Shown here in pieces: positions 1 through 9,746 of a stretch of DNA of 64,000 nt. Made by a program: the position numbers and the translations under genes. How positions within the stretch are numbered: the first letter of the stretch is position 1; every line of letters starts with the position of its first letter. Location of the stretch: NCBI GenBank assembly GCA_963831645.1, contig CAWHQZ010000024.1, forward strand, positions 1 to 64,000, read 5' to 3'. The notes beneath the pieces are model-generated. The model made no database searches and was not told the origin of the DNA. It saw only the letters and a program-made list of their open reading frames with translations. Origin of the DNA: CAWHQZ01 sp963831645. GTDB taxonomy: Bacteria; Pseudomonadota; Alphaproteobacteria; Rhizobiales; Aestuariivirgaceae.

Positions 1-221
1 CGGGGACGACACGGGCCGGGACACGCTTCTGGCATGATCGGCAAGGGTCGCCGCGCGTGATAGGCTAGATGGATTGGCCATGCCCGTCACCGCCGAAAAG
101 CAAAGACAATGGACTTCTCAGGTCATCGACGAGGGCACGATCATTATGTTCAGGCCATGCTCTGACGCAGCCCGGAGAGCTCCTGCGCAATGAGGCGGCA
201 AGCCTTGGTTTTTTTCGACTC

Positions 222-593
222 TTAGTCTTCGCCAGCTACAGCGGTCGCTATGCCTACTTTGCAGGCATCGCTAACATCGGCGACTTTATCTTTTATGCAG
301 GCTTCAATGCGGCCCTCGCCAGGCTCGATGCCCGCGCAATGTTGTTTCACGTCATCCGCACAGGCCTTGGCTACTACAGCCTTGAGCACCACTGTCTGGC
401 AGCCCTCGGACAGGCCCTTGAGGTTCGTCTTGATGCACTCCCTGATCGCGCCTCCCCCAGCTTGCACCCCTGGGCAAAGCGCTTTGGCATCACTCGCGCA
501 AGCGCCGGTTATTTCTGCCGACGCCATTGAGCTTGGGAGCAACAACATGGCGATGGCAAAAAGAGGGCTGGTGATAGCAATACGTGTGGTCAT
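222..593 (-). CDS. Secreted cysteine-rich repeat protein
   Basis: A 123-residue protein with an N-terminal signal peptide (hydrophobic core about residues 8-24, cleavage near ASA-E). Two cysteine-rich repeats follow, each with the spacing C-x6-C-x11-C-x10-C, so the mature part is likely disulfide-bonded in the periplasm. This matches the cysteine-rich repeat family related to Golgi GLG1 modules, which is common in alphaproteobacteria; its function there is unknown. The start is supported by an AGGAGGT Shine-Dalgarno five bases upstream. It is a single gene with no obvious operon partner. Confidence 0.8.
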   Translation of the reverse strand: MTTRIAITSPLFAIAMLLLPSSMASAEITGACASDAKALCPGVQAGGGAIRECIKTNLKGLSEGCQTVVLKAVVAKACADDVKQHCAGIEPGEGRIEACIKDKVADVSDACKVGIATAVAGED

Positions 594-873
594 GTGAACC
601 TCCTGTTTGAAGCGACCGTGGGTCAGACTATGCCTTGCAATCGATCAAAAAATTGATCTAGCGCAAATTTGGAGCGTTTCACGCACATTCAATCAAACAG
701 GGGCTTGATGTGGGCGTCAGATTAAATGCAGGCTGCGAGCTGCGGCCACAATGCTGCGCCCTTCGCCCTTCTAGGGGAAGGAGCGGATCTCCTTTGATGC
801 ATATCAAGGAAAGTTTCTACCGGCGCAGATACATGAACGCTGCCAAGCATAGATTCTTTCAAGAGAGATCCTC

Positions 874-1191
874 ATGCCGATCTACGTCTCGCGTGGCCGC
901 TTCACTTCAGCTGTCAAAGGCATACTGGCTAAGCCAGAGGATCGGGAGGATTCCGTTGCCAAGCTGTTTGAGAGCGTCGGGGGTAGGCTCATCAAGTGCT
1001 TGACCTTTGGTCCCTTTGATTGGTTGGTTATTAGCGAGTTCCCTGATGAGAAGGCAGCGGCCGCGGCAGTATTGGCGGCCGCGACAGGAGGTAGTTTGTC
1101 TGAAATCGAGACGACTGTGGCCGAGACTGCGAAGGATGCAGCAGGGCCGCAAGGGACTTTCGGAGCGCCGGGCGCTCATAGGTTCCGGTGA
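874..1191 (+). CDS. GYD domain protein
   Basis: A 105-residue cytoplasmic protein. The opening MPIYVSRGRFTS, the central FGPFDWLVISEFPDEKAA segment and the small alpha/beta ferredoxin-like size fit the GYD family. The family is widespread in Rhizobiales and Actinobacteria and has no settled biochemical role. The ATG is preceded by AGAGAG at usable spacing. It stands alone between two stretches without clear genes. Confidence 0.75.
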   Translation: MPIYVSRGRFTSAVKGILAKPEDREDSVAKLFESVGGRLIKCLTFGPFDWLVISEFPDEKAAAAAVLAAATGGSLSEIETTVAETAKDAAGPQGTFGAPGAHRFR

Positions 1192-1777
1192 CATTCGGGT
1201 TGGTGCAAGACAATCGCGAGCGCCGCTGAATTGCTGAACTAGAGGCTGGCGCTGACTGTCGCTGACTTGATCGCCGCCTGTCGATCGCCTAAGATGAACG
1301 GCTCGTTCCCAAGACAATGGCTTAGTTTAAGGTTCATCACTGCGCCACGCGTGGCGCCACGGTGGCGGATTACCCAGCCCGACTACTACAAGGACAAAAG
1401 GCAATCGACTGAAGAACTCGCAGTCAGAAGTGCGGATTGCGGATCGAACAGAATAGCAAGGGCCAGGACGAGTTCAGAATTGACGCTTGAAGGCCTGATT
1501 TCGTTAGCTTCCGCGCCGCCGACATCTTCGAACGTTCGAAAACCGAGGAAAAGCGCCAATTGATTGCGTTCGTGTTTTCGAACTCGCTGCAAAGAGGAAA
1601 AGAGCTAGAGTTTTCAATGAGATCGCCTTTCGATCAGATGGTCAATCGTCATGCGGTCCAGAACCCCCTCTCTTGAGACCGATCAAGGAGGAGGCGCGCG
1701 ATTGGCCACAATGACCTTTACCGTGGCCCGGATGTGAGTAGAGTGAATGCGGTGCCGAAATTAATGGCGGCGACATC
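1192..1777. other. No gene recognised
   Basis: Nothing convincing is seen on either strand. Short open frames exist but lack a ribosome binding site, a recognisable domain or coherent composition. The stretch probably carries the promoter of the outer-membrane protein gene at 1778. Confidence 0.5.
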
Positions 1778-2722
1778 ATGAATGTTCCAACTAGGTCATT
1801 CGCTCCGCGCATTGCTACTTGTTTGATGCTCTGCAGCGCCATGTTCTTGCGACTGAGTTCAACTGCCGTTTCGCAGGAACTCGAAATTCGCCGGTGGAAC
1901 CACCTGCCGATCGATCGGAACTTCGTCACTGCCAACTTTGCACACACCTCGGGCTACATCGCCTTCGATCCCGTACTTCAGATTGACGATGCCGTTGTGG
2001 ATCTGGACACTTGGTTGTTCGGCTATATCCGGACGTTTGAGTTGCTGGACCGGACGGCCCGCATCGAGGTCAGACAAGCCTGGAAGGAAGGAACCTGGAG
2101 CGGACTGCTCGCCGGCGTGCCCACTTCAGTCGAGCGTGAAGGCTTGGACGATACGTTCGTAAGATTTGCGGTGAACCTGCTAGGGGCACCGCCACTGGCC
2201 GGAAATGCTTATTCGGCCTACCGTGCCCATACGGAGGTTGAAACCATTATCGGCGCGGCGCTCGGCGTGCAGCTTCCAACCGGCCAATACATGGAAGACA
2301 AGCTGATCAACCTCGGCAGCAACCGGTTCACATTCCGGCCTCAGCTCGGCGCGCAGCACAAGCACTACAATTGGACATTCGAGCTGACAGGAACAGCGTT
2401 TATCCATACGGACAACGACTCATTCTTCAACGGTAACCGCCTTGAGCAGAATCCGCTCTACACTGTCGATGGAAGCATCGAGTACGACTTCCCCTCCGGC
2501 CTGTGGGCTTCCGTAGGCGCAGGGATCGGTGTCGGTGGTCAATCAACAGTAAACGGTATCGAGAAGGAGGATTACAAGCGAGACGTTGGCTGGTCGATTA
2601 GCGCCGGGTTCCCCATCACGCGCCGGCTCGGCTTCAAGGCAACCTATGTCGACATCGAAAATCTTGAAGAGGTGGGAACTGCATCACAGACGTTTAGCCT
2701 GGGCTTGCTGGCGACCTGGTAA
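1778..2722 (+). CDS. Outer-membrane transporter-like beta-barrel protein (phenol MetA pathway type)
   Basis: A 314-residue protein. The signal peptide runs to about residue 33 (cleavage near AVSQ-E). The rest alternates polar and hydrophobic residues as expected of beta strands, with typical pieces such as GVQLPTGQY, RPQLGAQ and the closing FSLGLLATW ending in an aromatic residue. This fits the transporter family annotated as putative MetA pathway of phenol degradation, an outer-membrane channel family of undefined substrate. It is monocistronic as far as can be seen. Family-level call only. Confidence 0.75.
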   Translation: MNVPTRSFAPRIATCLMLCSAMFLRLSSTAVSQELEIRRWNHLPIDRNFVTANFAHTSGYIAFDPVLQIDDAVVDLDTWLFGYIRTFELLDRTARIEVRQAWKEGTWSGLLAGVPTSVEREGLDDTFVRFAVNLLGAPPLAGNAYSAYRAHTEVETIIGAALGVQLPTGQYMEDKLINLGSNRFTFRPQLGAQHKHYNWTFELTGTAFIHTDNDSFFNGNRLEQNPLYTVDGSIEYDFPSGLWASVGAGIGVGGQSTVNGIEKEDYKRDVGWSISAGFPITRRLGFKATYVDIENLEEVGTASQTFSLGLLATW

Positions 2723-3247
2723 TGTGCCGAAGTCCTGAGACCTGAAGGCATCACAGCTCTGCTCAAACTTGGTTGAGTCTCGTATCGATCAACCTCAGCC
2801 TTTTCCCCATTTGTTGTTCCAGGCGTCTGCTTGGCTGACATGAGAAAGCGCGGTTGAGCCGGATCGGCAATATTGCAACGGCCGCGGTCAGAATAGTTCT
2901 TTGCCTCGAGAATCCCGCCAAGGGATCAGGTATTTTGTCGACGAACCCGATTTGGTCGAACTCAGGTTCAGCCGGGTCGTTCGTCGGCATCGTGCCCGCA
3001 TGGACTACTCCACTCATTTCATTCCAGGAGCCCAAAAGTGGCCCAAAAGAGTTGACCCTCCCCGGTCGGGAGGTTTATGGCCATAGTCGCCGTTACCCCT
3101 CAGTCGCCCTCGGCGTTGGTGCTGCCTGGCGTTGGCATTGCTGACAATCTTCAATAGCGATTATAACATTGGACTACGAAGTTCTCTGCCAACATCGAAA
3201 TAGGCGACGACAATTACAATGAAGCACTTCGGAGCGGGTCACTAGCC
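2723..3247. other. No gene recognised
   Basis: About 525 bases between the outer-membrane protein and the carbonic anhydrase. Open frames on both strands are short and resemble nothing known. No terminator with a clear T-run and no RNA gene was recognised. Confidence 0.45.
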
Positions 3248-3919
3248 GTGCGCAAACTGATCATGGGGATCGTTGATTTCCGCGAGCGAATGCTGCCGCA
3301 ATATGGCGAGCGGTTCCGCGACCTCGCACTCAACCAATCCCCCGATACGCTGTTCATAACCTGCTCGGACAGTCGCGTAGTGCCAGACCTCTTGGCGTCG
3401 ACGCAACCAGGCGACTTGTTCACGATGCGCAACGTCGGCAACCTGGTACCGCCGGCAACGGTGGAGGGAACATCGACCGGCGATCTCTCCGAGGCAAGCG
3501 CGATTGAGTATTCGGTACTGGTTCTGAAGGTCGCCAATATCGTTGTATGCGGTCATTCCGAATGCGGTGCGATGAAAGCCGTGCTCTCAGGAACCTCGAA
3601 GGGGAAGACGCCGAACCTTGACAAGTGGCTGCACAACGCGAGTACCGCGGTTGTACGTCTCGAGCATGAGGGGGCGCTGAATGCCAGCCTCAAACTCCAT
3701 GACCAACTTTCCCAACTCAACGTGCTCGTGCAGCTGGAGCACCTGATGTCCTACCCTGTTGTCCGCGATCAGGTCGCCGTCAAGGCACTCCAGCTGAGCG
3801 GTTGGTGGTTAGACATTGCGAGTGGCAGCATGTACGCCTATGGGCGCGGCAGCCGGTCGTTTGAAATCATCGATCGCCATACAGCCGATAGGCTGGTCGG
3901 CCGCCTTTTTGCACAGTGA
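3248..3919 (+). CDS. Beta-class carbonic anhydrase
   Basis: A 223-residue zinc enzyme that interconverts CO2 and bicarbonate in the cytoplasm. The beta-class zinc ligands are visible: Cys39 with the Asp41/Arg43 dyad in CSDSR, then His103 and Cys106 in GHSECGAMK. The length is normal for the family. The frame opens with GTG at 3248, preceded by GGAGCGGG; an internal ATG six codons later is the alternative start. No cyn or transporter gene is adjacent, so a general pH/CO2 role is likeliest. Confidence 0.92.
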   Translation: MRKLIMGIVDFRERMLPQYGERFRDLALNQSPDTLFITCSDSRVVPDLLASTQPGDLFTMRNVGNLVPPATVEGTSTGDLSEASAIEYSVLVLKVANIVVCGHSECGAMKAVLSGTSKGKTPNLDKWLHNASTAVVRLEHEGALNASLKLHDQLSQLNVLVQLEHLMSYPVVRDQVAVKALQLSGWWLDIASGSMYAYGRGSRSFEIIDRHTADRLVGRLFAQ

Positions 3920-4216
3920 GAGAGCACATCAGGAAAAGCAATCGGGAGCTTTGTGCTATTTCCAGCTCGATCATGTCCCGCAGCGGGATGCCATCTGCTT
4001 CTTCCGTTGGAAAGGCCGGGCTTGTAGCGTCGCACCGTCAAACGCAGTCATAGCGGGCAAAGCCACGCCTTTCATCCTGCTGGTTGCGCGCGTTGCTCCT
4101 CGATGCCGGGAACAAGCTCCGACGAATGCGAAGTAACAAGCGGTGCCATACGATCTTCTTCTAGATCTTTCCGGCAGTCGCGGTCGAACAGCCCCGCACA
4201 TCCCTAAAGACATCCG

Positions 4217-4648
4217 TCACCGTGCGTCCGATCCTCCGATCCGAACGATGACTTCATCGGTGAGCAATGTCTTCGTACCAACGAGCCGCTCAATACCGGC
4301 CCGAAGATCGCCGAGCTCGGCCTTCAGCCGCACGATGGCGGCTTCGAGCTTCGCGTCGCCTTCCGCTGACTTGGCTTTGAGGGCAGCGCCAAGAGCGTGA
4401 ACTTCCGTCATCAGGCTGGCGAGGTCCGCCTGGGCGCGCTGCGGTTCTGGGAAGACCTCCGCAAGGACCTTGTCGGTCATGGTGGCGGCGATATCGCCCG
4501 CAAGAGTTTGCAGGCGCGAGAAGACGATGAGGGCGAGGATCCCTGCGACGATCACCAGGATCGCGGTTCCATTGATCAGTGCGAGGAGGAGTTGTCGCGG
4601 CACCCGCCGGAGCCGCGAGGTAATTCTGTTCTCGACTATCTCAGCCAC
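4217..4648 (-). CDS. Small membrane-anchored coiled-coil protein
   Basis: A protein of about 143 residues with no recognised family. One strong transmembrane helix (about residues 20-45) is followed by a long Ala/Leu/Glu-rich helix of coiled-coil type, so it is probably anchored in the inner membrane by its N-terminus. I place the start at the GTG at 4648 because AGAGGAGG lies five bases upstream; the frame stays open a further 39 codons, but no comparable binding site is seen there. No operon partners. Confidence 0.6.
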   Translation of the reverse strand: MAEIVENRITSRLRRVPRQLLLALINGTAILVIVAGILALIVFSRLQTLAGDIAATMTDKVLAEVFPEPQRAQADLASLMTEVHALGAALKAKSAEGDAKLEAAIVRLKAELGDLRAGIERLVGTKTLLTDEVIVRIGGSDAR

Positions 4649-5105
4649 CGCTGCCTCCTCTTGTTCCGAGTTTGTAATAGTTACAGTCTGCGCGCATAAC
4701 CCGGTCCGACTACGCAAACTCATGATGACGGATCGCGAGGTCGAAATGACGAATAACCACAACACTCTTCAGTCTGGAGCGTGGCGTCGAGCATCGCATG
4801 CAAGAGATTTCTTCTCCATGATTAAAGTGATCCCGTTAGCTCAATTCTGGTTTCGACCCAGAGAAGGTTGGCATAGCGCTGGTGAATTTACACGGTACGC
4901 GCATGCAGAAAGCACGAATGTGACTGCAGGCACCGAGAGATTGCCGACGTCAGCAGCAGATCGCCGAGAAATTGATCCAGGTCAATGTCCGGGCGAATAC
5001 ACTGTGGCAGCTAACATCGCTGTGACTGTCCGATAGCTTGGTCCCTACCCATCTGACGATTGATAGCCCTTTTGCCGCGGGCGATAATTTCCTAGGAGTT
5101 CTCCA
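4649..5105. other. Divergent intergenic region, no gene recognised
   Basis: This separates the minus-strand coiled-coil gene from the plus-strand DUF2092 gene, so it should hold promoters for both. No promoter boxes could be assigned with confidence. The Shine-Dalgarno for the right-hand gene (AGGAG) is at 5092-5096. Confidence 0.4.
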
Positions 5106-5909
5106 ATGATGAAAAAGCCTGTGAGTGCGGTGGGGTTTCCCACGGTATCTGCCGCGGCGTTGGCCGTTGTGTGCCTGCTGGGCGCGCACGCTGGCGCGCA
5201 GGCAGGCGAGGCAGAGGCTAAGGGTCTGCTCAAGGCCATGTCCGACTATATGGCGGCACAGAACAACATCTCGTTTGACTTCGATACCAACTTCGAAGTC
5301 GTTACCAAGGAGCAGCAGAAGCTTCTGCTGGCGAGCTCAGGTACGATCAATCTGAGCCGGCCTGACAAGATCCACGCCACTCGTTCCGGCGGCTTTGCCA
5401 ATGTCGAGCTGGTGTTTGACGGGAAGACCCTGACGTTGTTTGGCAAGGATGCCAATCTCTATGCTCAGGCCGAGGTGCCTGGCACTGTTGATAATCTGAT
5501 CGAGGAGCTGAGGGGCAAGTTTCAAAAGCCGCTCCCCGGAGCGGACCTGCTTTTGCCCAATGTGTATGATGCGCTCATGGAGGATGTCACCGAGCTGAAG
5601 GATCTCGGCAGCGGGGTGATTGGAGGCACGGAATGCGATCATCTTGCGGCCCGCGGCGAGGAAGTCGATTGGCAGATTTGGATCGCCCAGGGCGAGCGCC
5701 CGTATCCTTGCAGATATGTCATCACCACCAAGAAGGTCTTGCAGGTGCCGCAATACAGCGTCCAGATCAGAGACTGGAAGAGCGGCAGTGAGGTCGCGGC
5801 CGGTGATTTTGGCTTTACGAACGCGACCAGCGCCAAAAAGGTCGAGCATAACGAACTCACTGATCTCGATGAACTTCCGAAACATATGATGATGGGAGCT
5901 GCCCAATGA
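5106..5909 (+). CDS. DUF2092 periplasmic protein
   Basis: A 267-residue protein with a signal peptide (core about residues 13-31, ending in GAQA). The mature part has the LolA/outer-membrane-lipoprotein-carrier-like character of DUF2092: an opening helix (LLKAMSDYMAAQ), then beta strands with INLSRPDKIHA and ELVFDGKTLTLF. The family is proposed to bind hydrophobic ligands in the periplasm, but no function is established. The stop overlaps the next gene by ATGA, so the two are probably translationally coupled. Confidence 0.8.
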   Translation: MMKKPVSAVGFPTVSAAALAVVCLLGAHAGAQAGEAEAKGLLKAMSDYMAAQNNISFDFDTNFEVVTKEQQKLLLASSGTINLSRPDKIHATRSGGFANVELVFDGKTLTLFGKDANLYAQAEVPGTVDNLIEELRGKFQKPLPGADLLLPNVYDALMEDVTELKDLGSGVIGGTECDHLAARGEEVDWQIWIAQGERPYPCRYVITTKKVLQVPQYSVQIRDWKSGSEVAAGDFGFTNATSAKKVEHNELTDLDELPKHMMMGAAQ

Positions 5910-6115
5910 CCCTGTCCAAAAAACTGAGCATCGTGCTGGTGACCGGCATCGTCGGCCTCATGGGGCTGGAGGCTGGGGAACAACTTTCCAGGCCAGGATT
6001 ATTCAGCCTAGTCTCAACTGCAGAGGCAAGAGTAGGCCGACCGCTGACCCCCGTAAGTGTCGCCGGTGTGGCGCGGCGCTCAGCGCGCCGCTGTGCGGCT
6101 GGCGTAACCTGTTAG
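5906..6115 (+). CDS. Small secreted partner of the DUF2092 protein
   Basis: A 69-residue protein overlapping the upstream DUF2092 gene by four bases. It has a hydrophobic N-terminal segment (about residues 8-20), a possible cleavage after TAEA, and a basic tail rich in Arg and Val. I recall similar short proteins following DUF2092 genes in other alphaproteobacteria, so the pair is probably functional, but nothing is known of its activity. Confidence 0.6.
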   Translation: MTLSKKLSIVLVTGIVGLMGLEAGEQLSRPGLFSLVSTAEARVGRPLTPVSVAGVARRSARRCAAGVTC

Positions 6116-6299
6116 GGTTGAAGTAACCCGGATGAGTATTCTGCCGGGATGAACCGCGCGATAGCCCCGACGGCAATACTGATAGTGCCCTTTTCGCCGC
6201 GCACAATTGCCGGAAGGGTCGGTAAGCGCGCCGATTGCCGCCGAGTGCCCCGTCTCCGACTTTCGACCTCGGTCATGATCGCGGCGAATTAAAGATTTG

Positions 6300-7991
6300 A
6301 TGAAACGCCAAGCCGAGGATTCATGGCTTCGGTATTTGCCACCGGCTCGCTGGTTGGCGGATTACCGGGTCGGCTGGTTGGGCGGTGATATCGTGGCCGG
6401 AATCACCCTGGCGGCCTATGCGATCCCGGTCTCCCTTGCCTACGCCGGCCTTGCGGGCCTGCCTCCTCAGGTCGGGGTCTATGGTTATTTGCTCGGCGGA
6501 CTTGGCTATGCGCTCCTTGGGTCGTCCCGCCAACTGGCAGTCGGTCCCACGTCCGCTATCTCGCTCATGATTGCCGGAACCGTGGGTGCGATGGCGGACG
6601 GAGACGCGCAGCGCTACGCACAGATCGCCAGCCTTACCGCGTTCACAGTGGCCACGCTTTGCCTGTTCGCCTGGCTGTTGCGGCTGAGCGCGCTGGTCAA
6701 GTTGATCAGTGACAGCATCCTTGTGGGCTTCAAGATCGGCGCCGGCTCGACCATCGCCATGACCCAGTTGCCGAGCCTCTTTGGCGCGCCTGGCGGCGGG
6801 CACAATTTTCTGGAACGTGCTGTGTTGTTCGCCGGGCAGTTAGGCCAGATCCGCTACCTCGTGCTTGCCATCGGCGCCATTGCTGTCTGCTTGCTCGTAT
6901 TCGGCGCGCGCTTGCTGCCGGGAAAACCGGTCGCGCTTGCTGTTGTTGCGCTGTCAATCGCTGCTGCATCCATGCTTGGGCTTCCAGCTCTCGGGGTCCC
7001 AACAACGGGAGAGATCCCGGCTGGCCTACCCAACCTGCAGGGCCCGGCGCTGCGGCTGCGTGATGTAGAAGGCATTGTTCCGCTGGCCGCCGGATGCCTG
7101 CTGCTCGCCTATATCGAAGGCGTCTCTGCGGCGCGTACCTTTGCTGCAAAGCATGGTTATGCCCTGGACCCGCAGCAGGAGTTCCTCGGCATCGGTGCGG
7201 CAAATCTAGCGGCGGCGATGGGACAGGGCTATCCCGTGGCGGGGGGATTGTCGCAATCGGCAGTCAACGACAAGGCCGGTGCACGCACCCCGCTCGCTCT
7301 TGTGTTCGCCTCGATCACCCTCGCGCTGTGCCTCCTCTTCCTCACGGGGCTGTTGGAAAACCTGCCGAAGGCAGTGCTGGCTGCGGTAGTGCTGACCGCG
7401 ATCTTGGGTCTGTTCGATTTTCCGGCGCTCGTCCACATGTGGCGAGTGAGCCGCATCGATTTTTACGCCGCAGCCATTGCCCTGCTCGCAGTGCTGCTTC
7501 TGGGTATCCTGCAGGGCATCCTGTTCGCTGCGCTGGCCTCCATAATGCTGCTGCTGTTCCGAGTGTCGCGCCCGCACGTGGCGTTCCTCGGCCGGGTGCC
7601 CGGTACCAAGACCTACTCCGACTTCGCCCGGCATCCGGAAAACGAACCGCTGCCCGGCGTGATTGTCTTCCGTCCCGAGGCGCCGCTGATCTATGTCAAT
7701 GCCGACGCTGTTCTCGAGACCGTTTTGAGCCGCCTTCGTGCAGCCGATCCACGCAACACCCGTTTGGTCGTCTGCGATCTTTCGGCATCGCCCATGATCG
7801 ACCTCGCCGGCTCGCGCATGCTGCATGAGCTGCACAGCGACCTTAGCACCCGAGGTATTGCGCTGCGCATCGTCGGCGCCCACGGACGCTTGCGCGATCT
7901 TCTGCGAGCCGATAGCGTAGCTGAAAAAGTCGAGGGCCTCGACCGGGCGGTGACACTTGAAAGTCTGCTCGGCAGTGACGGCACAGCGTAA
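6300..7991 (+). CDS. SulP family inorganic anion transporter with STAS domain
   Basis: A 563-residue inner-membrane protein. It has 10 or more hydrophobic segments, the SulP signature near the start (GDIVAGITLAAYAIPVSLAYA) and a C-terminal STAS domain from about residue 440, with the conserved strand-loop DLSASPMIDLAGSRML. Family members carry sulfate, bicarbonate or other anions by proton or sodium coupling; the substrate cannot be told from sequence. The ATG at 6300 follows an in-frame TTG one codon upstream. The VIT-family gene begins 32 bases downstream, so the two may form one transcript. Carbonic anhydrase lies 2.4 kb upstream, which makes bicarbonate conceivable but unproven. Confidence 0.88.
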   Translation: MKRQAEDSWLRYLPPARWLADYRVGWLGGDIVAGITLAAYAIPVSLAYAGLAGLPPQVGVYGYLLGGLGYALLGSSRQLAVGPTSAISLMIAGTVGAMADGDAQRYAQIASLTAFTVATLCLFAWLLRLSALVKLISDSILVGFKIGAGSTIAMTQLPSLFGAPGGGHNFLERAVLFAGQLGQIRYLVLAIGAIAVCLLVFGARLLPGKPVALAVVALSIAAASMLGLPALGVPTTGEIPAGLPNLQGPALRLRDVEGIVPLAAGCLLLAYIEGVSAARTFAAKHGYALDPQQEFLGIGAANLAAAMGQGYPVAGGLSQSAVNDKAGARTPLALVFASITLALCLLFLTGLLENLPKAVLAAVVLTAILGLFDFPALVHMWRVSRIDFYAAAIALLAVLLLGILQGILFAALASIMLLLFRVSRPHVAFLGRVPGTKTYSDFARHPENEPLPGVIVFRPEAPLIYVNADAVLETVLSRLRAADPRNTRLVVCDLSASPMIDLAGSRMLHELHSDLSTRGIALRIVGAHGRLRDLLRADSVAEKVEGLDRAVTLESLLGSDGTA

Positions 7992-8023
7992 ACAGGGCGA
8001 CCCCTGGCTCGGGAGACGTAAAA

Positions 8024-8684
8024 CTGACTTCTCTGCGCCATCTCGAACCGGCCGAAGCGCTTGGTGAGATTCTGTTTGGCATGATCATGGTGCTGACCTT
8101 CACGCTCGGCGCCGGCGTCGCGGTCCGGACGGGTGCAGGGGCCGGTGAGGCGAGAGAGTTGCTCGTTGCGACGCTCGGATGCAACCTTGCCTGGGGCATC
8201 ATCGATGCCGCGCTCTATGTCATGGGCAACATGTTCGTCCGCAGCCGGCGCGCCCGCCTGTTTGTCGCCATTAAGGCAGCTCCTGACGAGAAAGCGGCCT
8301 TGGCCGCAATCCGCGCGGAGATGGAGCCAGGCCTCGAGTCGGTCACAGAGGAGGAGGACCGCAATCAACTGTACCGCAGCGTCCACGCATTGGTTGTTCG
8401 ATCCGAGCCGAACTCGAACTCGGGTGACGCGTGACGATCTCGCGGGAGCCATCACCGTGTTCCTGCTTGTATTCGCCACGGCGCTGCCGGCGATTGCCCC
8501 GTTCCTTGTCATTGACGACGCCTGGCTCGCGTTGCGCCTTTCCAATCTGCTCATGACTGGATTGCTATTCGCAGCCGGCTATTGCTGGGCGCGCTATACC
8601 AACGCTAACCCGTGGCTGGTGGGTTTTGGCGTGATGGCGCTGGGTGTCGTGCTTGTGGCCATCGCCATCGCCCTTGGAGGTTGA
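8024..8684 (+). CDS. VIT-family membrane protein, non-standard start and one frameshift
   Basis: A membrane protein of the VIT/CCC1-like family (vacuolar iron transporter relatives). The conserved opening HLEPAEALGEILFG lies upstream of the first ATG (8081) and is in frame only back to a CTG at 8024. That CTG has GGGAG eight bases before it, so it is the likeliest start. The first frame stops at 8434; the C-terminal part with two more membrane helices (VFLLVFATALPAIAPFLV and a Gly-rich last helix) continues in the next frame, so one base is gained or lost near 8425-8433. Alternatively these are two coupled half-proteins, the second starting at GTG 8424. Confidence 0.65.
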
Positions 8685-8726
8685 AGATCGGCCTGCTCAG
8701 CGGGGGAGCGTTCTCCGGCCGGGACC

Positions 8727-9557
8727 TCAATGCGCCGTCCAGCCTCCGTCGATCGGAAGCGCTATACCGGTAATCGACGCGGCGGCTTCCGAGCACAGAA
8801 AAGCAACGGTGGCGCCCATCTCCTCGACGGTTGCGAAGCGTTTGTTCGGTTGGTTGCCGAGCAGTATTTCGTCGATCACCCGCTCGCGGCTGATGCCGTG
8901 CGACTTGGCCTGGTCATCGATCTGTTTTTCAACCAGCGGCGTCCATACATAGCCGGGACAAACGGCGTTACAGGTGACGCCGGATCGCGCACCCTCCAGT
9001 GCCACTGTCTTGGTCAGACCCAGGATGCCGTGCTTGGCGGCAACGTAAGCGGACTTGAAGGGCGAGGCGATGAGGCCGTGGGCGGAGGCGATATTCACGA
9101 TCCGGCCCCAGCCACGCTCTTTCATGCCGGCGAACACCAGGCGGGTGAGATGGAAGGCGGCCGACAGGTTGATGGCGATTATGGCGTCCCATTTGTCGAT
9201 GGGAAATTCCTCGATCGGCGAGACGTGCTGTATACCCGCGTTGTTGACCAGGATATCAATCCGGCCGAAGCGCTCCGAGGCGCGCTCGACCAGCCGTGCG
9301 ATCATGTCGGGCTTCGACATGTCGGCATCGTCGTAGGCGACCTCGACGTCGTGGTCGCCCGACAGCGAACAACGGGTGCTCTCAATCGCCTCGTCATTGC
9401 CCAAACCGTTGAGGACGATGGCCGAACCCTGCGAGGCGAGCGTCGTGGCAATGCCGAGACCGATACCGCTCGTGGACCCGGTCACGATGGAGGTACGGCC
9501 TTGCAGCGGGCGATGGCTAATGGCCGGCTTGATTTCGGCTGAGGAAAATGCGGTCAT
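8727..9557 (-). CDS. bdhA: 3-hydroxybutyrate dehydrogenase (SDR family)
   Basis: A 276-residue short-chain dehydrogenase that oxidises 3-hydroxybutyrate to acetoacetate with NAD, used in polyhydroxybutyrate turnover. Visible are the nucleotide-binding TGSTSGIGLGI, the NNAG motif, the catalytic Ser in NIASAHG, the YVAAK pair and the family-typical PGYVWTPLVEKQI lid segment. The ATG at 9557 has GGGAG six bases upstream, so the longer open frame to 9626 is not used. It is divergent from the DUF2254 gene. Confidence 0.85.
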   Translation of the reverse strand: MTAFSSAEIKPAISHRPLQGRTSIVTGSTSGIGLGIATTLASQGSAIVLNGLGNDEAIESTRCSLSGDHDVEVAYDDADMSKPDMIARLVERASERFGRIDILVNNAGIQHVSPIEEFPIDKWDAIIAINLSAAFHLTRLVFAGMKERGWGRIVNIASAHGLIASPFKSAYVAAKHGILGLTKTVALEGARSGVTCNAVCPGYVWTPLVEKQIDDQAKSHGISRERVIDEILLGNQPNKRFATVEEMGATVAFLCSEAAASITGIALPIDGGWTAH

Positions 9558-9746
9558 TCGATCTCCCAGCGGGGTTGGTGCGCTAATGCCCACTTGGTGA
9601 CACGTGCGCTCTGAGATGTCGATCAAACGCTATCCGGAGATCGGGGCTCCAGCCTTGCGCTAGATCAATGTGCTGTCGGTCTGGAGTACTTTCCAAGTCG
9701 GCCGGGAGGCCTATGGCGCGCCCGGGGCAACAAATGGGGGGACAAA

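Noticed and set aside
1..60. 3' end of an upstream gene
   Set aside because: One frame is open to a TGA at 58-60, but 19 codons give no recognisable family.
7206..7883. Minus-strand open frame opposite the SulP gene
   Set aside because: Composition is antisense-like (Gln/Arg/His-rich) and the SulP reading frame is clear.
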